Positions 43,906 to 52,940 are shown, counted from the stretch's first letter. The stretch is 64,000 nucleotides of DNA from Bog-473 sp963706555 (GCA_963706555.1 OY970164.1:434001-498000), one strand, 5' to 3'. Notes: a model not told the origin generated them from the sequence alone. Numbers and translations are program-made.

Positions 43906-45466
43906 CTAGCGGTGCGCCCGCACCGGGACGGAAATCACGACCCTGGTACCCCCGCCCTGAGCCGCCGGCATCGCTTCCATGGCGATCCGTCCCTCCAGCT
44001 GGCTGGCGACCAGGTCCCGCACGATGGAGAGGCCGAGGCTGGTCGTCTTCTCGATGTCGAAGCCTTCGGGGAGTCCCCGCCCGTCATCGCGGACGGCCAC
44101 GATCAGCTCGCCACCCAAATTGGAGAGCGTGACGTCGACGTGGCCCACGACGCCGCCACCAGCACCCCCAGCACCCCCAGCACCCACCGCGGAGCCGGCA
44201 CCCACCAAGCTCTCGGGTTCACCTGACTCGAGGTCGAACGCATGCTCCACCGCGTTCTGGAGCAGCTCGGCCAGCGTCACGGCCAGAGGGGTGGCCACGT
44301 CCGCCGACACGTCGCCCAGGTCGCCCGTGGTCGTGATCTGAATCGGCTGCGAGGACACCACGGAGTCCTCCGCCATCTGGACGAGCGACACCACAATCTC
44401 GGCGAACGGCACCTGGTCGCTCGGGTCCCGCGAGAGAATCTCGTGCACGAGCGAAATCGACCGTACCCGTCGCTCGGCCTCCTGGAGAGCGACGCGGGCC
44501 GCCCGTTCCTCCACTCGGCGGGCCTGCAGGCTCAGGAGTGACGAGATCGTCTGCAGGTTGTTCTTGACCCGGTGGTGCACCTCGCGGATGGCCGCATCCT
44601 TGGAGAGCAACAAGCGGTCGAGCCGGCGCACGTCGGTGACGTCGCGGAGGAGGATCATCGCCCCGGTGACCACGCCGTGCGAGAGCAGGGGGATGCAGTG
44701 CAGCAGCACGATCACGTCGGGCCGGCGCTCCACCTCCTCGACGACCGGCCGGCCATTGGTGAGGGCCCAGTCGATCGCCGACTCCTCGATGTCCAGATCA
44801 CCGAAGCGCCGTCCTTCCGGAGGGGCGTAGATGCCCATGCGGTGAAAGGCGTTCATGGCGTTGGGAGATGCGAACTCCACCCGGCCGTCGGCGTCGACGA
44901 CCACCACGCCATCGCCCACACGGGGTGCCTCCTCGGTCCCGACGTCCTCGTCGGGATAGGGGAAGGCGGACTGGGCCACCATGTCCGCCAGGCGCTCGAA
45001 GACGTCGAGGTAGGTCCGCTCGTACATGCTCGTCGGCCCCTTGAGAGGTGCCAGGGACACGCGGAGCAGGACGGCGATCACCACGTCCCCGAAGCGGACC
45101 GGGATCGTCTCGACGGGGACCTGCTCCCCTTGGAGCGGATGGTGGATGCTGCCGCGGGTGATCTCGCCGCTGTGCAGGCACTTGGCCGCCAGGGCCCACT
45201 GCGTCTCGTTGATGGTCTGGCCGACCAGGTCCTGATCGACCAGGGTCGGCCGGTTGTTCGGGCCGCATCTGGCCCAGGACCAGCATTTCAGGGTCCTCGG
45301 CCGTCGATGGGCTGCCCTCGGCGGCCTTGACAGGGACCACCAGGAGGAGATCCGAGAAGGAGAGGTCGGCCAGGACGCTCCAGCTCCCGAGCAGACGCTG
45401 CAGGTGGCCGAGCTCCTCGGGTTTGAGCGCAGTCTGGGACTGCGCGAGCTCGGCGGGAGTGGGCAT
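43906..45466 (-). pseudogene. pdtaS: PdtaS-type sensor histidine kinase interrupted by a one-base frameshift
   Basis: Two frames together code a protein of about 519 residues, like mycobacterial PdtaS (about 501). The first frame (45466 to about 45262) covers 68 residues of the N-terminal H_kinase_N (GAF-like) domain. The second (to 43906) has the rest of it, a PAS domain (VVVDADGRVEFASPNAMNAF), the H-box REVHHRVKNNLQ, N-box NAVEHA and G-box DDGRGLPEGF. Dropping one base at about 45259 joins RP to NNRPTLVDQ and restores the alignment. This can be a genuine mutation or an assembly error. A Gly/Ala insertion lies in the ATPase domain. Confidence 0.8.
44161..44187 (-). repeat. three 9-base coding repeats in pdtaS
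   Basis: AGCACCCCC occurs twice and AGCACCCAC once, consecutively. They code GlyAlaGly-rich residues between N-box and G-box of the kinase and probably arose by slippage. Confidence 0.6.
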
Positions 45467-45469
45467 CAG

Positions 45470-46372
45470 TCACGCGCCTTCGTTCTCGGGGTGCGGGCGC
45501 TTCCCCACCGCCACCGCGTGCGGCTCCCGGCTCCGGTAGCCCTGGAGGGAACCGACCCCGACCACATCGAGGAGGTCGCGCAGGCCATCGGCCCGGTCGG
45601 CGACCTGCTCCTGGCGGTGCGCGTCCGAGGCCGTCGTCAACGGCACCCCGCGCGCCACGAAACGCTCGAGGAGCCCGAGCGCCGGATACTGCTCCCCGAC
45701 CGGCTTGCGCCAGCCCGCCGAGGAGACCTCTGCCGCCATCCCCGAGGTGGCCGCTGCCTCCGCCATGCGGTCCCACCATTCGGCCGGGGCGTCGGGGATG
45801 TGTCCCGCCACCTTGATCAGGTCGGGGTGGGCCAGGACATCGCAGGCACCCGATGCCGCCAGCTCCTCCAGGGCGAGCGTGTACTCCTCCCAGCAGGTGT
45901 CCACCTCCCGGGTGGACCACTCGTCCATCTGGAGGGGGACGTCGATGTCGTCGAAACGCCACGCGCCCAGCCAGTGCACCGAGCCCAGGAGGACGTCGAA
46001 GGGGTAGGCGGCGAGCAGACCTGCCACCTGGTCCATCCGCCCGGGGTAGTAGTCGACCTCGAGCCCGATCACGATGGGCAGTCCGGCGTCCTTCGCCTCC
46101 TGCGCACAGCGGACGTAGGCGTCCAGATCCGCGGTGGCGTGGAAGTCCCAATACTCCGCCATCGAGGCTTGGAGCGCCGGCGGGATCGCATCATCCGCCC
46201 AAAAGCCGCCCAGAAGACTCTCTGCCTGGCGGAAGCGGAACAGGTGCTCGGTCACCGCCAGCTCCTGCACGCCGGCCGCCTGCGCCTTCTCGCAATAGCG
46301 CGCGAGCTGGTCGAGATGGAGCGGTGTCTCGCTCCGGTCGTGCGGCCATAGGTGGAGGTGGTAGTCGAGCAC
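45470..46372 (-). CDS. PHP-domain phosphatase (HisJ-like)
   Basis: The 300-residue protein has the PHP fold: DYHLHLWPHD at the N-terminus (metal HxH), GLEVDYYPGR, GSVHW, HPDLIKV and TASDAHR near the end. HisJ-type enzymes dephosphorylate histidinol phosphate, but PHP phosphatases have other substrates, and no his genes are here. GTG at 46370-46372 is 20 bases after the O-methyltransferase stop. The kinase gene follows 3 bases after its stop, so the three are one unit. Confidence 0.82.
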   Translation of the reverse strand: MLDYHLHLWPHDRSETPLHLDQLARYCEKAQAAGVQELAVTEHLFRFRQAESLLGGFWADDAIPPALQASMAEYWDFHATADLDAYVRCAQEAKDAGLPIVIGLEVDYYPGRMDQVAGLLAAYPFDVLLGSVHWLGAWRFDDIDVPLQMDEWSTREVDTCWEEYTLALEELAASGACDVLAHPDLIKVAGHIPDAPAEWWDRMAEAAATSGMAAEVSSAGWRKPVGEQYPALGLLERFVARGVPLTTASDAHRQEQVADRADGLRDLLDVVGVGSLQGYRSREPHAVAVGKRPHPENEGA

Positions 46373-46392
46373 CGCTGGACCGGTGGCCGGTC

Positions 46393-47040
46393 TCAGCCGG
46401 CGCGACGGATCAGCGTCACGCCGTCTCTGATGGTGGTCAGCACGCAGACCACCCGGGGATCGTTGACCAGCTTGTCGTTGAATGCGGCGATCGCTGCCGC
46501 AGCCTCGTTGCGTGGTCCGGCGCTTTCGAGGACGCCGCCCCCCTGCAGTGTGTTGTCGGCCACGATCAACCCGTGCGGCGCCAGCATGGGCAGCGCCGCC
46601 TCGAAGTAGGCGTCGTACCCCACCTTGTCGGCGTCGATGAAGACCAGGTCGTACGGCCCGCTCAGCTCTGACAGCGAGGCGAGGGCGGGACCTTCGATCA
46701 CGGTGATCCGGCCCTCCAGCCCTGCGGCGGCGATGTTGCCCCGGGCGATCATGGCGTGGTGGGGATCGACCTCCAGTGAGACGATCGACCCGCCCTCCGG
46801 CAATCCCGCCGCCATGGCGATCGACGAGTAGCCGGTGAAGGTGCCGATCTCGAGCACGCGGGTGGCCTGGGCCGCAAAGACGAGCATCTCGAGGAAGCGA
46901 CCTTCCTGACGACCGACCATCATCCCCCACGCCGGAAAGTCCTTCCGGGTGGATTCGTCGACGGCGGCCAGATGGGGCGGTGGTGCGGTCGAGTGGGACT
47001 CGGCGTAGGCCAGCGCTTCGGGCAGTAGCAGTGGGTCCAT
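46393..47040 (-). CDS. SAM-dependent O-methyltransferase, COMT/CCoAOMT-like
   Basis: The 215-residue enzyme has the SAM site VLEIGTFTGYSSIAMA, the acidic residue in SLEVDP, and the metal site FIDADKVGYD plus DNTLQGG. It resembles caffeoyl-CoA or catechol O-methyltransferases, which need a divalent cation. ATG at 47040 with TACCAT seven bases upstream is preferred over an ATG 9 bases earlier. First gene of the unit with PHP phosphatase and PdtaS. Confidence 0.87.
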   Translation of the reverse strand: MDPLLLPEALAYAESHSTAPPPHLAAVDESTRKDFPAWGMMVGRQEGRFLEMLVFAAQATRVLEIGTFTGYSSIAMAAGLPEGGSIVSLEVDPHHAMIARGNIAAAGLEGRITVIEGPALASLSELSGPYDLVFIDADKVGYDAYFEAALPMLAPHGLIVADNTLQGGGVLESAGPRNEAAAAIAAFNDKLVNDPRVVCVLTTIRDGVTLIRRAG

Positions 47041-47047
47041 TTCATGC

Positions 47048-47053
47048 ATGGTA
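47048..47053 (-). promoter_or_regulatory. -10 box of a leaderless promoter for the O-methyltransferase
   Basis: TACCAT on the minus strand (complement of 47048-47053), seven bases, ATG at 47040. Confidence 0.45.
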
Positions 47054-47102
47054 CGCGGCCTGGCTCGGGTCCCGGACTTGTCGGCCTCGTCCCGGACCCT
47101 CG

Positions 47103-47146
47103 TCCCGCACCTTCAGTCCCGGAGTCCCGGACCTTCAGTCCCAGAC
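47103..47146. repeat. 22-base direct repeat spanning an ArsA gene 3' end
   Basis: Two adjacent 22-base units (47103-47124 and 47125-47146) differ at three positions. The second unit holds the stop codon and last codons (VWD) of the ArsA-like gene at 47135, so the first looks like a duplication of the gene end. Confidence 0.6.
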
Positions 47147-48301
47147 TTGCTGACCCAGGCGGAGCAATCCCTCCATGTCGAAGATGTCGGCGTCGAAGAA
47201 CGGCACGGTGACGAGAATGTCGGGGGTCCCCCGCAACTCGTTCTGCTGCTCGGCCTCCCGGCGGGCGACAATCCCGAAGTTGAGGAAGCTCTCGGCCACC
47301 TCGCGCAGCACGCGGGACGCCACCACCTCGTCGTCGGTCAACCCGTCGGCGAGGGTGTCGACCTCGTCGGCCATGTGCTGGGCCAAGCGCGCCGTCGCCG
47401 AATCCCGCAGGTAGTCCGGGAGCACCTTGTTCAGAATGATCGCCCCGAGATGCAGCTTGCGCGCCGTGAGCTCCGTCGAGAAGAACTCGGCCTCGCGCAA
47501 CGGCGTCGCCTCGAGGGTGGACACCACCATGAAGGTGGTGCGACGGTCCGAGAGGAGCCGGGTCACCGCGTCGGAGCGGGTCACGAAGCCCTCGTACATC
47601 GATTGGAACAGGATGAAGAACTCCGAGATGTCGGCCAGGAACTGCGTGCCGAGAATGCGGTCGGCCACGGTGTAGAACGGCTTGGTCGCCGCGTTGACCA
47701 AGCGGGAACGGTACGGGGCGATGAGCCAGCGCAACAAGCGCGACGAGAAGAAGTCGGCGAGGCGCTGCGGCGCATCGAGGAAGTCCAAGGCGTTGCGGGT
47801 CGGCGGCGTGTCGACGACGATGAGGTCATACTTCCCCTCGGAGTGGATCTCGTAGAGCCGCTCCATGGCGATGTAGTCGTGCGACTGGACGAAGCGCCCC
47901 GAGATGTTCTGGTAGAGCGGGTTCGCGAGGATCTTCTCCCGCGTGACGTCGTCTGGCGCATGCTGACGGATCAGATCGTCCCAACTCTGCTTGGTGTCGA
48001 GCATGGCCGCCCACAGCTCGCCCCGGGGAGTGATGCCGGCCTGCCTGAACATGTCGTCATCGATCCTGACCTCATCGTTCCCGATCCCTTTGAGGCCAAG
48101 GGCATCCGCCAGCCGACGGGCCGGATCGACGGTCAACACCAGCACCCGGCCTCCGTGTTCGGCAGCCGCCATGGCTCCCACGGCCGCAGCGGTGGTGGTC
48201 TTGCCGACACCGCCGGGCCCACAGGCGATGACGATCTCCTTGGCCGACAGGAGCCGCCCGATCGTCGGCGCAGCCTCGACCGCACGCCGGGCAGCCATCA
48301 C
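47135..48301 (-). CDS. ArsA-like ATPase, BagB-type, without signature lysine
   Basis: The 388-residue ATPase has Walker A CGPGGVGKTT, switch motif TVDPARRLA and VVDTPPTRNALD. Where ArsA/Get3 deviant Walker A has a signature Lys (GKGGVGKT), it has Pro. It and the next gene resemble mycobacterial Rv3680/Rv3679 (BagB/BagA), an unequal heterodimer linked to glycerol and methylglyoxal tolerance. The homologous halves of arsenite pumps are not relevant as no ArsB is near. Start GTG or the adjacent ATG. It follows the partner gene by 22 bases. Confidence 0.83.
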   Translation of the reverse strand: MMAARRAVEAAPTIGRLLSAKEIVIACGPGGVGKTTTAAAVGAMAAAEHGGRVLVLTVDPARRLADALGLKGIGNDEVRIDDDMFRQAGITPRGELWAAMLDTKQSWDDLIRQHAPDDVTREKILANPLYQNISGRFVQSHDYIAMERLYEIHSEGKYDLIVVDTPPTRNALDFLDAPQRLADFFSSRLLRWLIAPYRSRLVNAATKPFYTVADRILGTQFLADISEFFILFQSMYEGFVTRSDAVTRLLSDRRTTFMVVSTLEATPLREAEFFSTELTARKLHLGAIILNKVLPDYLRDSATARLAQHMADEVDTLADGLTDDEVVASRVLREVAESFLNFGIVARREAEQQNELRGTPDILVTVPFFDADIFDMEGLLRLGQQVWD

Positions 48302-48323
48302 TCGACCATCCTCGGGTCGGCCA

Positions 48324-49283
48324 TCAGTAGCCGAGCTCCTCGCCGAGTGACCGTGCCATCTGGTGGGTCGTGCGCACCCCGTGGGTCCGCGTGAACAGCT
48401 CGGGCAGCAGGAGGACAGGGAGATCGGGAGGGAGCCCGGCCTGGAGCCGCTGCAGGTGTCCGGCGCCGGTCCGGCGCATGGTCACCGCCAATCGGGCGGC
48501 TTCGAGGATCGGCGCCACCGACCCGGAGGCCCTCCCGGAGAGGACCGCCTCAGCCGCCGGCATTCGCAACTGCTCGAAGACCTCCTCCTCGCGCTGACCG
48601 AAGAGTTCGGGCAGCACCCGGTTCACCACTACGGCGGAGAGCCGCACCGTGGTCTCTTCCTTCACCCGTGTCGTGAGCTCGAGGGTCTCGTTCACGGGCA
48701 TCTCCTCGGGGGTGGTGACTGCCACCAGGCCCGTCTTCTGCGCGTCGGACAGGATTTCGAGCATCCAGTCGGTCTGGCTCCGGATCAGACCGACCTTCAC
48801 GAGGTCGTTGATGGCCTGCGGTGCGGCCAACTGGCCGATGATGTGGCCACTCGCCGGCGCGTCGACCACGACCAGGTCGTAGTGGCGCTCGCGCACTTCG
48901 TAGCAGAGCTTGCCCACCGTGAGGATCTCCCGCACGCCCGGGGCGGCCGTGGCCACGAAGTCGAACGCTTTGGCCAGAGGCCCGATGCGACCGACGACGG
49001 GAATGCGGAGGTGGAGTTTGAGGTACTCGCGCAGCGAAGCCTCGGTGTCCATTGACATGGAAGCCACCCGCGGGGCGATCTCTCGAGGAACGAAATCGGT
49101 GGGGGCCGCCTCGAAGAGCGCCGCCAGGTCCCCCTTGGCGTCGACCTCGCAGGCGAGGACGTGCTTGCCGTGATCGGCTCCCAATTGAGCCAGGGCGGCG
49201 GCAACCGTCGTCTTGCCCACACCGCCCTTGCCGGTGACGAAGACCAGCTTGAGCTGGAGGAGGTCAGGAGCGGACGCGCTCAC
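48324..49283 (-). CDS. ArsA-like ATPase, BagA-type, canonical deviant Walker A
   Basis: The 319-residue ATPase has FVTGKGGVGKTT with the signature lysine, CEVDAKGD switch and VVDAPASGH. It is the active-looking partner of the ATPase encoded downstream. The pair resembles BagA/BagB of mycobacteria (Rv3679/Rv3680). DUF3107 is 24 bases upstream on the same strand. GTG at 49281-49283 starts the protein. Confidence 0.85.
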   Translation of the reverse strand: MSASAPDLLQLKLVFVTGKGGVGKTTVAAALAQLGADHGKHVLACEVDAKGDLAALFEAAPTDFVPREIAPRVASMSMDTEASLREYLKLHLRIPVVGRIGPLAKAFDFVATAAPGVREILTVGKLCYEVRERHYDLVVVDAPASGHIIGQLAAPQAINDLVKVGLIRSQTDWMLEILSDAQKTGLVAVTTPEEMPVNETLELTTRVKEETTVRLSAVVVNRVLPELFGQREEEVFEQLRMPAAEAVLSGRASGSVAPILEAARLAVTMRRTGAGHLQRLQAGLPPDLPVLLLPELFTRTHGVRTTHQMARSLGEELGY

Positions 49284-49307
49284 TGCCCGTCCGTCTGTGC
49301 TGCCGCG

Positions 49308-49544
49308 TCAGGGTGCGCCGAACCCGACACGACGCTCCGCGGTCGGAGCCCCCACCTCGATATAGGCCACCTTGGCCACGGGGATGCCGACCTTGCGGCC
49401 TTTCTTGTCCGTCAGCCACAGCACCCCGTCACCTGCCTTGAGAAGCTTCTCGATGTCCGCCACAACTTTGTCGCGGTCGGCGTCATCCTTCAGCTCGACT
49501 TCCAGCTCCTTGGGTGTCTGGATGATTCCGATGCGCACGTCCAC
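49308..49544 (-). CDS. DUF3107 family small protein
   Basis: The 78-residue protein has DVRIGIIQTPKELEVEL at the start and VAKVAYIEVG near the end, the DUF3107 pattern (actinobacterial ATP-binding-like or regulatory small proteins of unknown function). GAGAGGAG lies 9 bases before the GTG at 49542-49544. It heads the ArsA pair. Confidence 0.8.
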   Translation of the reverse strand: MDVRIGIIQTPKELEVELKDDADRDKVVADIEKLLKAGDGVLWLTDKKGRKVGIPVAKVAYIEVGAPTAERRVGFGAP

Positions 49545-49623
49545 CTGATCTGGCTCCTCTCGATGGTCCCTGGCGGGGCCTGCGGGCACTTGGACGTTAC
49601 TGCGACGCGGCAGACTGCATGAC

Positions 49624-50868
49624 ATGAGCAAGGTCCATGGGGGCGACCCGACCGAACGCAACTTGCGTTGGGCATCGACGATGGCCGGGTATTCGGGCCC
49701 GGTCCGTCTGGCCCACGCCGACTCTTGGGCCCGGATCGACCGGGCGGGCCCGGCGATCATCCCGGGCGACACCGGTGACGGGACCAACGGTGGTGCGGAC
49801 CATGGTGGCGGCACTGCCGCGGGCGGCGGGGGCATCGCCGCTCCGACCGAGCCGCTCACCCGCGCCGACCGGGAGGAGCGCGAGGACGGCTTCCTGGCGC
49901 CGGGCGCCAGCCGAGCCCTCGGGGCCGGCGAGCGGGCCCGCGAGGAGGAGCCCGACGAGTGGCGCACCTGCTTCGAGCGCGACCGGGACCGGATCCTGCA
50001 TGCCACCTCGTTCCGGCGCCTGGCCGGCAAGACCCAGGTGTTCGTCTTCCCCCAGGACCACCAGCGCACGCGTCTCACCCACGCGCTGGAAGTGGCGCAG
50101 GTGGCGACGGCGATGGCCCGCGCCTGCCGGCTCAACGTCGCGCTCACCGAAGCGATCGCCCTGGGCCACGACTGCGGGCACGGGCCGGGCGGGCATGCCA
50201 GCGAGGACGCACTGGACCCGTTCCTCCCGGGCGGGTTCGACCACGCACCCTGGGGGGCGCACGTCTCGCTGGCGCCGCTCAACCTCTGCGGGCAGACCAT
50301 CGACGGCATCGCCAATCACTCGTGGTCCCGCCCCGCTCCGGCCACCCCCGAAGGAGAGGTGGTCAGCTGGGCTGACCGGGTGGCGTACGTCTGCCACGAC
50401 TGGGAGGACGCCGTACTGACAGGCATCGTGTCCCCGCACCAACTCCCGCTCATCGTGCGCGATCTGTGCGGCGAACGGCGGAGCGCGCAACTGGGGTCGT
50501 TCATCCATGCGCTCGTGGCGGCCACCCTGCGCAGCGGCCAGGTCGGCATGGACGAGGACGCGGCCGAAGCGTTGGCCGCCTTCCGGGCGTGCAACTACGA
50601 GCGCATCTACCTGCGCGACGCCTCGATGCGCCAGGGCGAAGCCGTGGTGCGCGTGCTGCGGGCACTGGTCGAGCACTTCGCGGACAGGCCCCACCTGATC
50701 ACCGAGACGGTGGCCCACGGCCAGCCCGACGTCCTCGCCGGCAGCGAACAGGCGATCAGGGCCGCTGTCACGTATGTGGCCGGCATGACCGACCGCTTCG
50801 CCTTCCGCCAGGCGGTCGCCCTCCTCGGATGGGATCCCGAGAAACTCCCGGCCGGCGTGGGGTCATAA
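49624..50868 (+). CDS. dGTPase-like HD-domain triphosphohydrolase
   Basis: The 414-residue protein has the HD metal site: LTHALEVAQ, GHDCGHGPGGHASE and later WADRVAYVCHDWED. It hydrolyses dNTPs to nucleoside and triphosphate. The first 90 residues, including a Gly-rich stretch (DGTNGGADHGGGTAAGGGG), differ from typical family members. CAGACT lies seven bases before ATG, a weak leaderless candidate. Divergent from DUF3107. Confidence 0.85.
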   Translation: MSKVHGGDPTERNLRWASTMAGYSGPVRLAHADSWARIDRAGPAIIPGDTGDGTNGGADHGGGTAAGGGGIAAPTEPLTRADREEREDGFLAPGASRALGAGERAREEEPDEWRTCFERDRDRILHATSFRRLAGKTQVFVFPQDHQRTRLTHALEVAQVATAMARACRLNVALTEAIALGHDCGHGPGGHASEDALDPFLPGGFDHAPWGAHVSLAPLNLCGQTIDGIANHSWSRPAPATPEGEVVSWADRVAYVCHDWEDAVLTGIVSPHQLPLIVRDLCGERRSAQLGSFIHALVAATLRSGQVGMDEDAAEALAAFRACNYERIYLRDASMRQGEAVVRVLRALVEHFADRPHLITETVAHGQPDVLAGSEQAIRAAVTYVAGMTDRFAFRQAVALLGWDPEKLPAGVGS

Positions 50869-50877
50869 GCGGTCGTC

Positions 50878-50911
50878 GGCGGTCGGCGGTCGGCGGTCGG
50901 CGCTGGCGGTC
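50878..50911. repeat. heptamer tandem repeat between convergent genes
   Basis: GGCGGTC occurs three times in tandem (50878-50898) and once more at 50905-50911, in the 59-base gap between the dGTPase and ABM genes. Probable slippage product. Confidence 0.7.
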
Positions 50912-50927
50912 GCCCCGGCGGTCCACG

Positions 50928-51218
50928 TCACTCGAGTGTGTCGACCCGCTGCGTCACCAAACTCTCCGGGTCGATGTGACCCATGAACGCGATCCACACG
51001 GGATCCCTTTCCACGGCGACGGCAAACGCAGCCGCCGCCTCCTCGCTCGACCACAGTGTCACGACCATCCAGGAACGTTCGCGGCGCGCCGTCGTCCGGC
51101 GCATGAATCCGGGCTGGTTCGGTACGAGCTCGGTCTGGACCCGCCGGTCGATCGCCAAGAAGATCGGCTCCTCGACGCCCGGCCGCAAGGCGAACATGGC
51201 AACCTCGACGACGGACAT
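50928..51218 (-). CDS. ABM-domain (antibiotic biosynthesis monooxygenase-like) protein
   Basis: The 96-residue protein has the dimeric ferredoxin-like fold: VVEVAMFALRPGVEEPIFLA, then VPNQPGFMRRTT, and VVTLWSSEEAAAAF. Such small proteins are quinol oxidases, haem-degrading enzymes or stress proteins. The start ATG at 51216-51218 lies 4 bases after the VOC stop, so the two are coupled. An in-frame start 18 bases earlier is possible. Confidence 0.72.
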   Translation of the reverse strand: MSVVEVAMFALRPGVEEPIFLAIDRRVQTELVPNQPGFMRRTTARRERSWMVVTLWSSEEAAAAFAVAVERDPVWIAFMGHIDPESLVTQRVDTLE

Positions 51219-51222
51219 CGGA

Positions 51223-51591
51223 TCAGGCCTGGACAAGCATCACGGGATTGCCTTCCGGATCGGTGATCCCGGCCAACGTCGGGCCGCCGGGGACGTCGAA
51301 CGGCTCGGCCACGACCGTGGCGCCCAGGCTCACTGATCGCTCGAGCGAACCACCGAGGTCGGCCACCTGGACGTAGAGCGTCACCCCGGAACGCTCACTC
51401 TGGCGGATGTGGCCGCCCGGGCCGGGCTCGGGGCCACCGATCCCCGGAGCGATGTCCATGATGAACCCGTCGCCGATCTTCCAATTGAACAGGGCGCCGT
51501 AGAACGCGCGCAGAAGCTCCGCGTCCTTGGCTTCTATCTCCCAGTGCACGACGGGACGTGCCCAATCCTCAGGTATCCGTCCGTCAGCCAT
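51223..51591 (-). CDS. VOC-family protein
   Basis: The 122-residue protein has the VOC pattern with HWEIEAKDAELLRAFYG at the N-terminus (His as first metal ligand) and PEGNPVMLVQA at the end. GGGAGGGT lies before the ATG at 51589-51591. It is followed by an ABM protein in the same unit. Confidence 0.8.
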   Translation of the reverse strand: MADGRIPEDWARPVVHWEIEAKDAELLRAFYGALFNWKIGDGFIMDIAPGIGGPEPGPGGHIRQSERSGVTLYVQVADLGGSLERSVSLGATVVAEPFDVPGGPTLAGITDPEGNPVMLVQA

Positions 51592-51636
51592 CGGCACCCT
51601 CCCTGCGCTCACCCGCCAAAGTAGCGGCCGAGGTGC

Positions 51637-52845
51637 CTAGCGCAGGCTGAGTTCCTTGCGGTAGACGCGGGCCGGTCCGAGAGAGGCCAAGCGGTCGGCG
51701 ATGGCGATGAACGCCTGCGCCGTCTCACTCTGGGGGTCCTCCGCCACGATGGGTCGCCCCTCGTCTGCCCCCTTCCGGACGGCAGCCACCAATGGCACCT
51801 TGCCGAGCAACGGGATGCCGAGATCGGCCGCCAAGGTGTCGCCACCACCGGCACCGAAGAGCTCATAGCGCGTGCCGTCGTCGCCGGTGAACCAACTCAT
51901 GTTCTCGACGACACCGCGTACGGAGAGCTTGAGCCGCCTGGCCGCGAACGCCGAACGCTGGGCAACGCGTTGCGCCGCAGCTTGCGGCGTCGTCACCACA
52001 ATGATCTCCGCCCGCGGCATGACGTCGGCGAGGGTGAGTGCGACGTCGCCCGTGCCGGGGGGCATGTCAACGAGCACGAAGTCGGGTTGACCCCAGAAGG
52101 CATCGGTCAAGAACTGCTGAATGGCCTTGTGCAACATCGGGCCGCGCCAGATGACGGGTTGATCGTCCGGCACGAAATATCCCATCGAGAGGCATTTGAC
52201 GCCATGGGCCGAGGTGGGAATCACGACATCACCCAGAATGATCGGGTCGTGGTCCGTGCCCAGCATTTTCGGTACGGAGAATCCGTAGACATCGGCGTCG
52301 AGGAGGCCCACGCTGTGCCCGGCCCGGGCCAACGCCACGGCGAGGTTCACCGTCACCGTCGACTTGCCGACGCCGCCCTTGCCCGAGGAGACCCCGATGA
52401 CCCGCGTGGTCGAATCCGGCTGCAAGAAGACGGGCGTCGTCTCCGGCTCGCCCCCGTGGCCGTGCCCGTGGCCACCATGGCCGTGGCCGCCATCGGGCCC
52501 GTCATCGGCTTCGGTGTGTGCATCGTCGTGTAACTGGTCGGTCGCGACCCCGAACATGTGCTGGCGGAGGGTCACCCGCAGCGCAGCACGCTCCTCGTCG
52601 CGCATCACGGTCAGATCGAACTCGATCTCCTCGACCCCGGGCACGGCCTGCGCCACCCGGTGCACCTCGTCGGCCAGCTCGTCGGACCCGGGCCAGGCCG
52701 CGACCGGCAGGGCGAGCTCGATCCTGACCCGACGCCGGCGCGTCTTCACCTCGCGGAGCAGCCCGAGGGCGCCCAGGGGCAGCCCGAGCTCGGGCTCCAC
52801 GATCGCATTGAGCGCCGCCGTGAGCTGTGATTGATCGATTGCCAT
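51637..52845 (-). CDS. mrp: Mrp/NBP35-type Fe-S carrier ATPase with His/Gly linker
   Basis: The 402-residue protein has an N-terminal DUF59/MIP18 domain (residues 1-100), a linker GGHGHGGHGHGHGGE rich in His and Gly, and a P-loop ATPase: SSGKGGVGKST, DADVYG, VDMPPGTGD. The CxxC cluster site of most Mrp proteins is missing: ENMSWFTGDDGTRYELFG has no Cys. This Cys-free form is common in actinobacteria. The His stretch may bind metal. GAGGGAG lies before ATG. It is transcribed away from the SufR-like gene. Confidence 0.88.
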   Translation of the reverse strand: MAIDQSQLTAALNAIVEPELGLPLGALGLLREVKTRRRRVRIELALPVAAWPGSDELADEVHRVAQAVPGVEEIEFDLTVMRDEERAALRVTLRQHMFGVATDQLHDDAHTEADDGPDGGHGHGGHGHGHGGEPETTPVFLQPDSTTRVIGVSSGKGGVGKSTVTVNLAVALARAGHSVGLLDADVYGFSVPKMLGTDHDPIILGDVVIPTSAHGVKCLSMGYFVPDDQPVIWRGPMLHKAIQQFLTDAFWGQPDFVLVDMPPGTGDVALTLADVMPRAEIIVVTTPQAAAQRVAQRSAFAARRLKLSVRGVVENMSWFTGDDGTRYELFGAGGGDTLAADLGIPLLGKVPLVAAVRKGADEGRPIVAEDPQSETAQAFIAIADRLASLGPARVYRKELSLR

Positions 52846-52940
52846 GCACTCCCTCGTCTTCAGTTGGTGCCTGGACCGGAGCACGCGCCACAGGCCTCAC
52901 AGGGTGGGCGCATCACCCCAGCTGACGGGGCCGATCCTTC

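Noticed and set aside
46373..46930. N-terminal 186-codon extension of the PHP phosphatase
   Set aside because: It lies in another frame of the O-methyltransferase gene; the PHP domain begins at the GTG 46372.
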